Origin: Rhodococcus sp. KRD197
Lineage (GTDB): Bacteria; Actinomycetota; Actinomycetes; Mycobacteriales; Mycobacteriaceae
DNA: 64,000 nt
Reading direction: 5' to 3'
Assembly (NCBI RefSeq): GCF_017168235.1
Contig: NZ_JABFAO010000001.1
Coordinates: 270,048 to 334,047, forward strand
This document shows, piece after piece, positions 1 to 10,793 of the stretch. The notes below the pieces were generated by a model. That model made no database searches. It was not told where the DNA came from and was given only the letters and a program-made list of their open reading frames with translations. The stretch's first letter is position 1; every line of letters begins with the position of its first letter. Both the position numbers and the translations under genes were made by a program.

Positions 1-680
1 ATCTGGATGCGATGAACCGCGCGGTCAAACAGGGGATCGACGCGTTCGGTGGGATCGACCTGGTACTCGCCAATGCCGGCATCTCCAGCTACGGCTCGGT
101 CATGCAAGTCGATCCGGCCACCTTCGCGCGGGTCCTCGATATCAATATCCTCGGGGTCTTCCACACCGTCCGCGCGACGCTACCCAGCCTGATCGAGCGC
201 AAGGGGTACGTCCTGGTCGTGTCATCGCTTGCGGCGTTCGCAGCATGCCCGGGGCTGGCCTCCTACAACGCAAGCAAAGCGGGCGTCGAACACTTCGCCA
301 ACGCCCTCCGTCAGGAGGTCACGTACCAGGGCGTCGGTGTCGGCTCGGCCCACATGGCATGGATCGACACTCCGCTCGTGCGGGACGCGAAGAGCGACCT
401 GGCTTCCTTCAGCGAGATGCTCGCGGTGATGCCCGGACCGCTCGGGGCGACCACCTCGGTGGACAAGTGCGTGAACGCATTCGTCGAGGGACTCGACAAG
501 CGCAAGCGCAAGGTCTACGTGCCGAGATGGGTCGCCGTCGCCGAGTTCTTCCGCGGAATCCTCAACTCTGCCATCGGCGATCGTGCACTGCTCGAGCATG
601 TTCCGCGGCTGCTCCCGAAGATGGACGCCGAGGTGGCCGAACTGGGCAGGTCGACGAGCAAACGCAATACCGCACTGTAA
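1..680 (+). CDS. Short-chain dehydrogenase/reductase, 5' end outside window
   Basis: An NAD(P)-dependent oxidoreductase of the SDR family whose reading frame is already open at the first base (codons begin at position 3), so the N-terminal cofactor motif TGxxxGxG lies upstream of the window. Visible are the NAG motif (LANAGIS) after beta-4, the catalytic serine stretch (VVSSLAAF) and the catalytic YNASK pair, followed by an SDR helix and a basic C-terminus. The substrate cannot be told. The end lies 33 bp before a Baeyer-Villiger-type monooxygenase on the same strand. That pairing of an alcohol/ketone dehydrogenase with a monooxygenase suggests they are co-transcribed and act on the same ketone or alcohol, which is inference only. 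Confidence 0.88.
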   Translation, partial: LDAMNRAVKQGIDAFGGIDLVLANAGISSYGSVMQVDPATFARVLDINILGVFHTVRATLPSLIERKGYVLVVSSLAAFAACPGLASYNASKAGVEHFANALRQEVTYQGVGVGSAHMAWIDTPLVRDAKSDLASFSEMLAVMPGPLGATTSVDKCVNAFVEGLDKRKRKVYVPRWVAVAEFFRGILNSAIGDRALLEHVPRLLPKMDAEVAELGRSTSKRNTAL

Positions 681-713
681 ATCCACCCGCCCACACGAAA
701 GACGCTCCTGTCG

Positions 714-2198
714 ATGACAACAACATCCACCTCGGAAGCCTCGAACCAGACCGGTGTCGAGACGGTCGACTACCTCATCGTCGGCGCGGGACTGTCCGGT
801 ATCGGCGCCGCACACCACCTGCAATCGACACTCCCGGACAAGACCTACGCGATACTCGAAAGCCGCGCGGCGATCGGCGGGACGTGGGATCTGTTCCGCT
901 ACCCCGGAATTCGTTCCGACTCCGACATGTACACCCTCGGCTACAACTTCCGGCCCTGGGTCGGTGACAAGTCGATCGCCGACGGCGCGTCGATACGCGA
1001 ATACATCGAGGACACCGCCCGTGAGGATGGGATCGACGCGCACATTCGGTTTCACCACAAGGTAGTCACCGCCGAATGGTCCTCGGCCACCTCGCAGTGG
1101 ACGGTCCGCGCCATCCGATCCGACACCGGTGAAACAGCGACTTTCGTCGCCTCGTTTCTGATGTGCTGCAGCGGCTACTACGACTACGACAAGGGATACA
1201 CACCGGAGTTCGCCGGTATCGAGAACTTCGGCGGAACCGTCGTGCATCCGCAGCAGTGGCCGGAGGACCTCGACTTCGCAGGCAAGAGGATCGTCGTGAT
1301 CGGCAGCGGCGCCACGGCCATCACCCTCGCACCGAATTTGGCGGCCGACGCCGCGCACGTGACTCTCCTTCAGCGCTCGCCGAGCTACATCATGTCTCTG
1401 CCGGCGAAGGATCCCATCGCACTGGGGCTGCGGAAAGTTCTGCCCTCGCGCGCCGCGTACTCGGTCACCCGTATGAAGAATGCAGTGACGGCGATCGGCA
1501 TGTACGTCCTGTGCCAGCGCTATCCAGAGTTCATGAAGAAGCGCATTCGCGCACTGCAAGAGGGCTGGTTACCGAAGGGCTACGACCTCGACACTCACTT
1601 CACACCGAACTACAACCCGTGGGACCAGCGACTGTGCCTGGTTCCGGACAACGATCTGTTCCGGGCGATCCGCAAGGACCAGGTCGAACTCGTCACCGAC
1701 CACATCGACCACTTCACCGACACCGGGATCGCGCTGAAATCCGGCAAGCACCTCGATGCGGACATAGTTGTCACGGCCACCGGACTGAACCTGGTGGCAT
1801 TCGGTCACGTCACCCTCACAGTGGACGGGCGAGCCGTCGACCTCACCGAGACGATGGCCTACAAGGGCATGATGCTCACCGACGTTCCGAACTTCGCGTT
1901 CGTCGTCGGCTACACCAATGCTTCGTGGACACTCAAGGCCGATCTGGTGTCCGACTACATCGCGCGTCTGCTCGAGTACATGGACAAGAACGGCTACCGC
2001 GAGGTGCGGCTCGAACGGGATCCGTCGATCGAGGAGGAACCGTTCCTCGATTTCGCTGCCGGGTATGTCCTCCGCGCAGTCGACTCGTTCCCCAAGCAGG
2101 GCTCGAAGGCGCCCTGGAAGCTTCGGATGAACTACTTCCGGGATCTCCCGGCGCTCCGATTCGGCAAACTCGTCGACGAGAACATGAGCCTGCGCTGA
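714..2198 (+). CDS. FAD-dependent Baeyer-Villiger-type monooxygenase
   Basis: A 494-residue flavoprotein monooxygenase. The first dinucleotide-binding motif GAGLSG is at residues 24-29 (FAD). The GGTW motif with the following YPGIRSDSD stretch comes next, then the Baeyer-Villiger fingerprint in the form FGGTVVHPQQWP at about residues 171-182. The second nucleotide motif GSGATA (NADPH) follows directly. The length and the YPGIRSDSD segment fit the EtaA/ethionamide-monooxygenase-like subgroup. Such enzymes insert oxygen into ketones or oxidise thioethers; the natural substrate is unknown. No clear ribosome-binding site precedes the ATG. It follows the SDR gene closely. About 195 bp without a recognisable gene or strong hairpin separate it from the next gene. 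Confidence 0.9.
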   Translation: MTTTSTSEASNQTGVETVDYLIVGAGLSGIGAAHHLQSTLPDKTYAILESRAAIGGTWDLFRYPGIRSDSDMYTLGYNFRPWVGDKSIADGASIREYIEDTAREDGIDAHIRFHHKVVTAEWSSATSQWTVRAIRSDTGETATFVASFLMCCSGYYDYDKGYTPEFAGIENFGGTVVHPQQWPEDLDFAGKRIVVIGSGATAITLAPNLAADAAHVTLLQRSPSYIMSLPAKDPIALGLRKVLPSRAAYSVTRMKNAVTAIGMYVLCQRYPEFMKKRIRALQEGWLPKGYDLDTHFTPNYNPWDQRLCLVPDNDLFRAIRKDQVELVTDHIDHFTDTGIALKSGKHLDADIVVTATGLNLVAFGHVTLTVDGRAVDLTETMAYKGMMLTDVPNFAFVVGYTNASWTLKADLVSDYIARLLEYMDKNGYREVRLERDPSIEEEPFLDFAAGYVLRAVDSFPKQGSKAPWKLRMNYFRDLPALRFGKLVDENMSLR

Positions 2199-2392
2199 CG
2201 AATGCCGTAGCCGAGACGTCACCGAACCGACTGTGACGTAACACCAACCGGGGACCGGACGATTGGTACTCGAACGTTACTCGAAGAACAGCCTGTGCGG
2301 TTGGTTGGTTGCGGCCAGGCCTGGCATCATCTGCCTCACGTGTCCGCTCGAGTCGGCGCAAGAAAATCGGTAGTTTCGGGAGTGGAGTGTTC

Positions 2393-3586
2393 ATGGGTAT
2401 CTCGCGCGGGGTCGTACTGACCGCGGTGGTCACGTTGGCAGCGACAGTCGTGTTGTCCGGCTGTGGAACCGACATCGAAAGCACGGCCGACGTGGCCCCT
2501 ATCGACTCGAACCCGATTGCCGAACTGCTCAAGCCCAAGCTGACATCCTCCGTCGCCGACGGCGCCGTCGGGTTCTCGCCGGCAGACCCTGTCACCGTGA
2601 ACGTGGCCGACGGCAAACTCGCGCGGGTCACCATGCTCAACCCGGAGGGCGAACCGGTCTCCGGGGCCATTTCGCCCGACGGCTTGACGTGGAGCAACAC
2701 CGAGCCGCTCGGCTACGACCGGCAATATCGGATTCAGGCGGACGCCTACGGACTCGGCGGTTCCACCACTACCGTCAGCTCCTTCACCACGAGCCAGCCG
2801 GGCAACTTCACCAAGCCGTACGTGATGCCTTTCGACGGTGCAGTCGTCGGTGTCGGTCAACCCGTTGCCGTTCAGTTCGACGAGAACATCACCGACAAGG
2901 TTGCCGCCCAGAACGCGATCGAGGTGACCACCACGCCGGCCGTCGAAGGGGCGTTCTACTGGGTCAACAACCGCGAGGTTCGCTGGCGGCCGCAGAACTA
3001 CTGGGCGTCGGGCACCCGGGTCGAGGTCGACGTGAAGGTGTACGGCCGCGACCTCGGCGGCGGAATCTTCGGTCAGGAGAACGCGAGCACCTCGTTCACC
3101 ATCGGTGACGCCGTCGTCGCCACCGCCGACGACAACACCAAGCAGGTCACTTTCAACGTCAACGGTGAAGACGTCATGACCATGCCGACGTCCATGGGCA
3201 AGAACAGCACACCCACCGACAACGGCGTCTACATCATCGGTGATCGTTTCGAGCACCTGGTGATGGATTCGTCGACCTACGGCGTGCCGGTCAACTCTTC
3301 GTCGGGATATCGCACGCCGGTCGACTGGGCCACCCGGATGTCCTACAGCGGCATCTTCTTCCACTCGGCGCCGTGGTCGGTCGGCCAGCAGGGCTCGGTC
3401 AACGTCAGTCACGGTTGCCTCAACCTCAGTCCCTCGAACGCCAAGTGGGTTTACGACAACACCAAGCGCGGCGACATCGTCGTCGTGAAGAACACCCTCG
3501 GTGGCACGTTGTCCGGAGTGGACGGTCTCGGCGACTGGAACGTGCCCTGGGAAGAGTGGAAGGCCGGCAACGCCACCTCGATGTGA
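2393..3586 (+). CDS. L,D-transpeptidase lipoprotein (LdtMt2-like)
   Basis: Peptidoglycan 3-3 cross-linking enzyme anchored in the membrane. I chose the ATG at 2393 because GGGAGTGGAG lies just upstream and because translation then opens with a lipoprotein signal ending in the lipobox VLSGC. The protein is 397 residues. Two Ig-like modules (about residues 40-250) precede the YkuD catalytic domain. The active-site signature is SHGCLNLS, with catalytic Cys at about residue 342 and His at 340, preceded by the conserved GIFFHS segment. This is the layout of actinobacterial LdtMt2/LppS-type enzymes. It converges on an M23 peptidase only 19 bp away, so two cell-wall remodelling genes sit tail to tail. 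Confidence 0.94.
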   Translation: MGISRGVVLTAVVTLAATVVLSGCGTDIESTADVAPIDSNPIAELLKPKLTSSVADGAVGFSPADPVTVNVADGKLARVTMLNPEGEPVSGAISPDGLTWSNTEPLGYDRQYRIQADAYGLGGSTTTVSSFTTSQPGNFTKPYVMPFDGAVVGVGQPVAVQFDENITDKVAAQNAIEVTTTPAVEGAFYWVNNREVRWRPQNYWASGTRVEVDVKVYGRDLGGGIFGQENASTSFTIGDAVVATADDNTKQVTFNVNGEDVMTMPTSMGKNSTPTDNGVYIIGDRFEHLVMDSSTYGVPVNSSSGYRTPVDWATRMSYSGIFFHSAPWSVGQQGSVNVSHGCLNLSPSNAKWVYDNTKRGDIVVVKNTLGGTLSGVDGLGDWNVPWEEWKAGNATSM

Positions 3587-3605
3587 GCGAGGCCGGACCG
3601 TTCGG

Positions 3606-4352
3606 TCAGTCGACTTCAGGGCTCTGGTAGCGGGTGGGATCGATACCGAGCGTCTTCAGGTAGGCGAGCGGTTCGACACTGGACCCGTTGTTCCTGACTT
3701 CGAAGTGCAGGTGTGGGCCGGTGGAATTGCCGGTGCTCCCAACGGTGCCTAGCTGATCGCCCGCTTGAACGGTGTCACCGACGTTGACGGCGAGCGTGGA
3801 CTGGTGAGCGTAGTAGGTGACCGTGTTACCGCTCTTGACGCGGACCAGGTTGCCGTAACCGTCGCCAGCATTTCCGGCCTGTTCGACGGTACCGCCGGTG
3901 ACCGCGTAGACCGGTGTCCCCGACGGGGCGGCGAAGTCGACGCCCTGGTGGAACTGGTTGCCGTTGCCGGTCGGGCTGTTGCGGTTGCCGTAGTGCGATG
4001 AAACCCGGTAGGTCTTCGGTGGCAGCGGAAGGATGGATCCGCCCAGGCCGATGGCCGGGGGAGCGAGATCGATCTCGGGTACCGCCTCGGTTGTGTCGGC
4101 ATCGGGAGCCGTCCCGAGTTCCGAATCGAGGATTGCGGCTGCGACCTCGTTGATGAGCACGCCCGTCGCGTCCAGGACGGCAGCGAGGATCGCTGCGCGC
4201 TGCGCAGCGTCGGGCATCGGGAACGATGCTGCGGGGAGTTCGATGGTCGGCTGCGCCGCGGCAGTGGCGGGATTGATCAGACCCGTCGTGCCCAGGCATA
4301 ACGCAGCCGACAACACCGAACCCGCGATGACCCTATGAACTCTTCGACCCAC
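3606..4352 (-). CDS. M23 family peptidoglycan endopeptidase, secreted
   Basis: A 248-residue exported LytM-type metallopeptidase. The GTG at 4352 is the preferred start: GAGGAGA precedes it, and translation begins with basic residues and a hydrophobic signal peptide ending near ATAAAQ (about residue 34). A longer frame without a ribosome site reaches 4484. The catalytic M23 domain covers residues 115-235. Zinc ligands are visible as HxxxD (His135, Asp139) and HLH (His214-His216), with a further active-site His183, so the domain looks enzymatically competent. The stretch from 35 to 100 is a helical linker rich in Ala. Its role is cleavage of peptide stems or cross-bridges. It faces the L,D-transpeptidase gene tail to tail. 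The leader upstream of the start is about 200 nt and AT-richer than its surroundings. Confidence 0.92.
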   Translation of the reverse strand: MGRRVHRVIAGSVLSAALCLGTTGLINPATAAAQPTIELPAASFPMPDAAQRAAILAAVLDATGVLINEVAAAILDSELGTAPDADTTEAVPEIDLAPPAIGLGGSILPLPPKTYRVSSHYGNRNSPTGNGNQFHQGVDFAAPSGTPVYAVTGGTVEQAGNAGDGYGNLVRVKSGNTVTYYAHQSTLAVNVGDTVQAGDQLGTVGSTGNSTGPHLHFEVRNNGSSVEPLAYLKTLGIDPTRYQSPEVD

Positions 4353-4660
4353 TGAAATGTCTCCTCGTCTCTGCCCGACTTGCGTATCCCTCGTGGGGCT
4401 TCGAACTGCTGATGGCGCATTTCGGGGCGCGTCGAATCGACGCTGCGAGTTCACAGCTTCAACATCGGTACTTTTCTTCCCCAAAAGTGCCGTTTGTAAC
4501 CGTACGTCACATCAATCACATAAGAAACTCTGGTTCGCGAATTACATCATCGTAATTCGTTGTGGGACTTCGCCGTCCGTGCGGGCACTGGTGCCGACGG
4601 GGTAGTGCGGGCGCTCTTTCGCGGTGAGGCGACTCGACTGGACGGCGCGGGCGCACAGCA

Positions 4661-4695
4661 AAAAACCCGGCCTCCGCGAGGAGACCGGGTTTCTT
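4661..4695 (-). terminator. Rho-independent terminator after tRNA-His
   Basis: Reading the minus strand, an AAACCCGG arm pairs with CCGGGTTT. An inner CCTC/GAGG stem continues the hairpin, and a run of six T follows the outer arm. It lies 10 nt beyond the encoded CCA end of tRNA-His, in the right orientation to end that transcript. Confidence 0.85.
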
Positions 4696-4702
4696 GTTCA
4701 GG

Positions 4703-4779
4703 TGGGGTGAGTGACGGGACTCGAACCCGCGACCCCCAGGATCACAACCTGGTGTTCTACCAGCTGAACTACACCCACC
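4703..4779 (-). tRNA. tRNA-His (GTG)
   Basis: Cloverleaf on the minus strand. The acceptor stem GTGGGTG (4778-4772) pairs with CACTCAC (4713-4707). The extra G at position -1 that is typical of tRNA-His is encoded at 4779. The anticodon loop TTGTGAT reads GTG. The T-arm is GCGGGTTCGAGTCCCGT. The discriminator base C is at 4706, and the CCA end is encoded at 4705-4703. A strong terminator follows. Confidence 0.97.
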
Positions 4780-4866
4780 ATAACTACGTCAGCTCCGCCC
4801 TCTCGGGCTTTCGCATCAGCAGCGGAGGTAATACTAGCGGTTCGAATTGCCAGTAGCGAATCGCCC

Positions 4867-5469
4867 TCAGGAAGGGGTGTCGAGACCCTCGACGACGGCT
4901 GCGATGTCGCTGGTCGACGGGCCCGGGGGAGTCGCGAAGACAGTCTGGCGGTAGTACTGAAGTTCCTTGATCGATTCCTGGATGTCTGCCAGCGCGCGAT
5001 GCGCCAGACCCTTCGGTGGCTGACCGAAGTACACCCGCGGGTACCAACGGCGCGCCAGCTCCTTGATCGAGCTCACGTCGATCATGCGGTAGTGCAGATA
5101 CGTGTCCAGCTCACTCATGTCCCGGGCGATGAAATTTCGATCGGTGCCGATCGAATTGCCGGCCAGCGGGACCGTCCGCGCAACGGGGACATGTTCGCGG
5201 ATGTAGGCAAGGGTCCGCTGCTGCGCTTCCTCGAGGGTTACGGTCGAGGCCCGTACCTCCTCGGTCAGCCCCGACTTGCGATGCATCTTCTTCACCACGT
5301 CGGGCATGTTCGCCAGCGCCTCGTCATCAGCGTGAATGACGATGTCGACACCCTCGCCGAGCACATTCAGGTCGCTGTCGGTGACGAGCGCCGCAATCTC
5401 GATGAGTTTGTCCTTCGCCAAATCCAGGCCGGTCATTTCGCAATCGATCCACACAAGTTTGTCCTGCAC
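4867..5469 (-). CDS. orn: Oligoribonuclease
   Basis: A 200-residue 3'-5' exoribonuclease that degrades 2-5 nt RNA fragments (and pGpG) to mononucleotides in the cytoplasm. DEDDh-family residues are visible: WIDCEMTG at the N-terminus supplies Asp9 and Glu11, the middle aspartate lies in the [10 protein letters not shown] region, and the HRALADI segment near the C-terminus supplies the final His and Asp. The length matches the family. It is divergent from the HerA-like ATPase gene, with about 85 bp between starts, and follows tRNA-His on the same strand. Nothing unusual is seen. Confidence 0.97.
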   Translation of the reverse strand: MQDKLVWIDCEMTGLDLAKDKLIEIAALVTDSDLNVLGEGVDIVIHADDEALANMPDVVKKMHRKSGLTEEVRASTVTLEEAQQRTLAYIREHVPVARTVPLAGNSIGTDRNFIARDMSELDTYLHYRMIDVSSIKELARRWYPRVYFGQPPKGLAHRALADIQESIKELQYYRQTVFATPPGPSTSDIAAVVEGLDTPS

Positions 5470-5554
5470 AGCTCACACCCTAATCCGACCGCGTACGCCG
5501 CTAAGGTTTGCGGTGTCGATGCGAAGGCAGAAGCCACGGGAGGAACAGCAGAAG

Positions 5555-7252
5555 ATGATACTCGATCCGGAGTCCTCGGCCGAGAAAGCAAAAGTCGCCA
5601 GGGCCGCGGCCGTCGAAGCCGCCCGTGTCGCCGCCGAAGCTCTTGCTGCCGCCGAAGCCGCCGAAAACGAGGCCGCTCGCGCTACCGCGGCATCATCGAT
5701 GCGGCCCGACGGCGCCGCCTCGGAGCCGACAGGCATCGCTCGCGAAATCGCGGCGGGATACGCCTTCGACGGTGCTGCCCTCGAACTGGGTTCGGTCGTA
5801 TTCGACGGCACTGCCGACCCTGGCGCCAGGATTCGCATCCCGCTCGCCACGCTCAATCGACACGGACTGGTTGCGGGGGCCACCGGAACAGGCAAGACCA
5901 AGACGCTCCAGGGCATCGCGGAGCAGCTCTCGGCCGCAGGCGTTCCAGTCGTCATGGCCGATGTGAAGGGCGATCTGTCCGGGTTGTCCGCACCTGGCAT
6001 CGACAACGAGAAGATCCGCGACCGCGCCGCCGCCACGGGCGAAACGGACTGGCAACCTACCGGATACCCCGTCGAGTTCCTCTCATTGGGCACAGATGGG
6101 ATCGGGATACCGGTGCGGGCGACCATCACGGCGTTCGGTCCCATCTTGCTCAGCAAAGTGCTGGGACTGAACAAGACTCAGGAGTCCACGCTCGGTCTGG
6201 TGTTTCACTGGGCCGACAGCAACGGGTTGGCACTGCTGGACCTGAAGGATCTGCGGGCCGTCATCGCACACCTGACCTCTGACGAGGGCAAGGCAGACCT
6301 GAAGGGCATCGGGGGAGTGTCCACGGCGACAGCGGGTGTCATTCTGCGAGCGCTGGTCAACCTCGAAGCCGACGGCGGGGACACGTTCTTCGGCGAGCCC
6401 GAGCTCGAGACCGAAGACCTTCTGCGTCTCGACGGCGCCGGGCGGGGCGTCATCTCGCTGTTCGAGCTTGGTTCGCAGGCAGCGCGTCCGGCGATGTTCT
6501 CCACCTTCCTGATGTGGGTTCTCGCCGATCTGTTTCAGACGCTGCCGGAGGTGGGCGATGTCGACAAGCCCAAACTCGTCTTCGTCTTCGATGAGGCGCA
6601 TCTGCTCTTCGCCGACGCGTCCAAGGCGTTCCTCGAACAGGTGGAGCAGACCGTCAAGCTCATCCGGTCGAAGGGAGTCGGCGTGATCTTCTGCACCCAG
6701 CTGCCGACCGATTTGCCGAAGGAGGTTCTCTCACAGCTCGGTGCGCGCATCCAGCACGCGCTGCGCGCCTTCACACCCGACGACGAACAAGCTCTGAACA
6801 GAACGGTGCGTACGTATCCCACTACCGATGTCTACGACCTGAAGAAGGCACTGACCTCGCTGGGGACAGGCGAAGCAATCGTGACTGTCCTCGCCGAGAA
6901 CGGTGCCCCGACTCCAGTGGCCTGGACCAGAATTCGGCCCCCGCGATCGCTGATGGATACCGTCGGAGAAGGCGCGATTCTCGCGGCCGCCGCGTCGAGC
7001 ACATTGGACTCGCGGTACCGCATCACTGTCGATCGCGAGTCTGCCTACGAGAAACTGACGGCCCGACTCGCGACCGCGCCGAACGAGGCAGAGAAGTTCG
7101 ATATCCCCCCGCTACCGCCCGAGGGGCCATCGGCCGCGGAGCGGATCATGGCCAATCCAGCGGTGGAGAGTTTTCTGAGATCTGCGGCCTCCGCTGCGGG
7201 ACGAGAGATTTCGCGGAGCATTTTCGGGACGGGCCGCCGCCGCCGTAGGTGA
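5555..7252 (+). CDS. HerA-like ATPase (helicase HerA-like/DUF853 family)
   Basis: A 565-residue P-loop ATPase. The ATG at 5555 is chosen because GGGAGG lies 11 nt upstream; the open frame extends further 5' without a good start. The first 55 residues are almost entirely Ala, Glu and Lys and should form a helical or coiled-coil segment. The ATPase core carries Walker A GATGTGKT and Walker B LVFVFDEAHLLF, followed by a sensor region (FCTQLPTDLP). The C-terminus is very basic (GRRRRR). The family is related to the HerA/FtsK hexameric DNA translocases, but its bacterial role is not established. The TGA stop lies inside the left arm of the palindromic repeat at 7249. Confidence 0.88.
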   Translation: MILDPESSAEKAKVARAAAVEAARVAAEALAAAEAAENEAARATAASSMRPDGAASEPTGIAREIAAGYAFDGAALELGSVVFDGTADPGARIRIPLATLNRHGLVAGATGTGKTKTLQGIAEQLSAAGVPVVMADVKGDLSGLSAPGIDNEKIRDRAAATGETDWQPTGYPVEFLSLGTDGIGIPVRATITAFGPILLSKVLGLNKTQESTLGLVFHWADSNGLALLDLKDLRAVIAHLTSDEGKADLKGIGGVSTATAGVILRALVNLEADGGDTFFGEPELETEDLLRLDGAGRGVISLFELGSQAARPAMFSTFLMWVLADLFQTLPEVGDVDKPKLVFVFDEAHLLFADASKAFLEQVEQTVKLIRSKGVGVIFCTQLPTDLPKEVLSQLGARIQHALRAFTPDDEQALNRTVRTYPTTDVYDLKKALTSLGTGEAIVTVLAENGAPTPVAWTRIRPPRSLMDTVGEGAILAAAASSTLDSRYRITVDRESAYEKLTARLATAPNEAEKFDIPPLPPEGPSAAERIMANPAVESFLRSAASAAGREISRSIFGTGRRRRR

Positions 7253-7304
7253 GTGGAAATACGTGTCCCACTATGTATTTCCACTCACATGCGCGAAGCG
7301 CCTA
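7249..7304. repeat. Palindromic intergenic repeat, copy 1
   Basis: A perfect inverted repeat: GTGAGTGGAAATAC at 7249-7262 pairs with GTATTTCCACTCAC at 7275-7288, around a 12-nt loop. A tail ATGCGCGAAGCGC at 7289-7301 leads into the CTA that is the stop codon of the minus-strand SDR. On the minus strand the order is TAG stop, GCGCTTCGCGCAT, hairpin. The same order occurs at 43404-43462, so this is a repeat family. It overlaps the stop codons of two convergent genes and could serve as a bidirectional terminator, although it has no T-run. Confidence 0.85.
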
Positions 7305-8105
7305 CCCGCCGAGCTTCTTGTAGAAGCTGCCGACGATAGGAGCGGAGATCGCCCTCGGGCTGTACTGCCCGGCGACCGACATCCCCTTGCTCAGCAGCCC
7401 GGGGACGACGCGCATCTTGTTCTTCGCGAGCGAATCGAGCGAGAGTTTCGCGGTGTACGCACTGTCGATCCACAGGAAGTCCGGCACCAGCTTGTCCACG
7501 ATCGACGCGTCGGCGGGGTCCGGAGTTTCGGTGCGCACCGGCCCCGGCGCGAGCAGGGTGACGTGTACGCCGCTGTCGGTCAGCTCGAGGCGCAGTGACT
7601 CGGAGAACGTGTTGACGAACGCCTTCGTCGCGGCATAGGTGGCGTTGTTGGGGATCGCCATGTTGCCTGCGGCAGATCCGGTGATGAGGATGCCGCCGCT
7701 ACCTCGGGCGATCATTCCGGGTAGGACGGCGAGCGTCAGATCGTGTACTGCCACGGCATTGAGCTCCACCTGGGCGCGCTCGTACGCCGGGTCGAGCCCC
7801 GCGACCGGGCCGAACGTCGCAATCCCGGCGTTGTTGCACAGGATGCTGATCTCGCGATCGGCAAGTTCGGCGGCGAACGGCTCACGCGCCGCACGGTCCG
7901 ACAGATCCACTACGCGGATTTCGACGCTCACGCCGTGCGCGGCTCGTAGTTTGGTTGCCAACGTTTCCAGTAGCTCGCCGCGACGGGCGGCGATGATCAA
8001 CGAGTGACCTCGGGCCGCCAGCTCGGTGGCCAACGCCTCACCGATTCCGGAGGATGCGCCGGTGACTACGGCTCGGGCTTCGGGTGCAGGACTCGGCAGG
8101 CTCAC
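7302..8105 (-). CDS. Short-chain dehydrogenase/reductase
   Basis: A 267-residue classical SDR beginning at a GTG. The cofactor motif TGASSGIG is near residue 16, the NNAG motif (LCNNAGIATFG) follows beta-4, and the active site has the Ser of the ITGSAAG segment plus YAATK. After the catalytic domain a C-terminal extension carries a hydrophobic segment, as in membrane-associated actinobacterial SDRs. The substrate is unknown. It is followed downstream by the palindromic repeat and, 24 bp before its start, by the FadH-like gene on the same strand, so the two may be co-transcribed. Confidence 0.88.
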   Translation of the reverse strand: MSLPSPAPEARAVVTGASSGIGEALATELAARGHSLIIAARRGELLETLATKLRAAHGVSVEIRVVDLSDRAAREPFAAELADREISILCNNAGIATFGPVAGLDPAYERAQVELNAVAVHDLTLAVLPGMIARGSGGILITGSAAGNMAIPNNATYAATKAFVNTFSESLRLELTDSGVHVTLLAPGPVRTETPDPADASIVDKLVPDFLWIDSAYTAKLSLDSLAKNKMRVVPGLLSKGMSVAGQYSPRAISAPIVGSFYKKLGG

Positions 8106-8129
8106 GGTCAGCCAGGGTAGTGGATGGAA

Positions 8130-10690
<2,561 letters not shown>

Positions 10691-10719
10691 ACCGAAGAGT
10701 ATGACTGCAACGAGGTGTG

Positions 10720-10737
10720 TATGCAACCAGGTGCATA
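10720..10737. promoter_or_regulatory. Inverted repeat, possible PadR operator
   Basis: TATGCA (10720-10725) and TGCATA (10732-10737) form a perfect 6-bp inverted repeat with a 6-nt spacer. It lies between the PadR start at 10690 and the MFS start at 10794. Its position between divergent genes and its symmetry fit an operator for the dimeric PadR protein. This is inference from placement. Confidence 0.4.
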
Positions 10738-10793
10738 GTTGAGTCGCACAGTGACCAGGCGCCGCACCAGCGAATCCCACTAGGCTTCGCCTC

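Noticed and set aside
222..1559. Long minus-strand open frame (445 residues) over the SDR and monooxygenase genes
   Set aside because: A GC-rich shadow: Arg/Gly/Asp/Val-heavy composition with no family motif, opposite two genes with strong motifs.
4353..4560. c-di-AMP riboswitch before the M23 gene
   Set aside because: The conserved ydaO core motifs could not be recognised. Only AT-richness and position fit.
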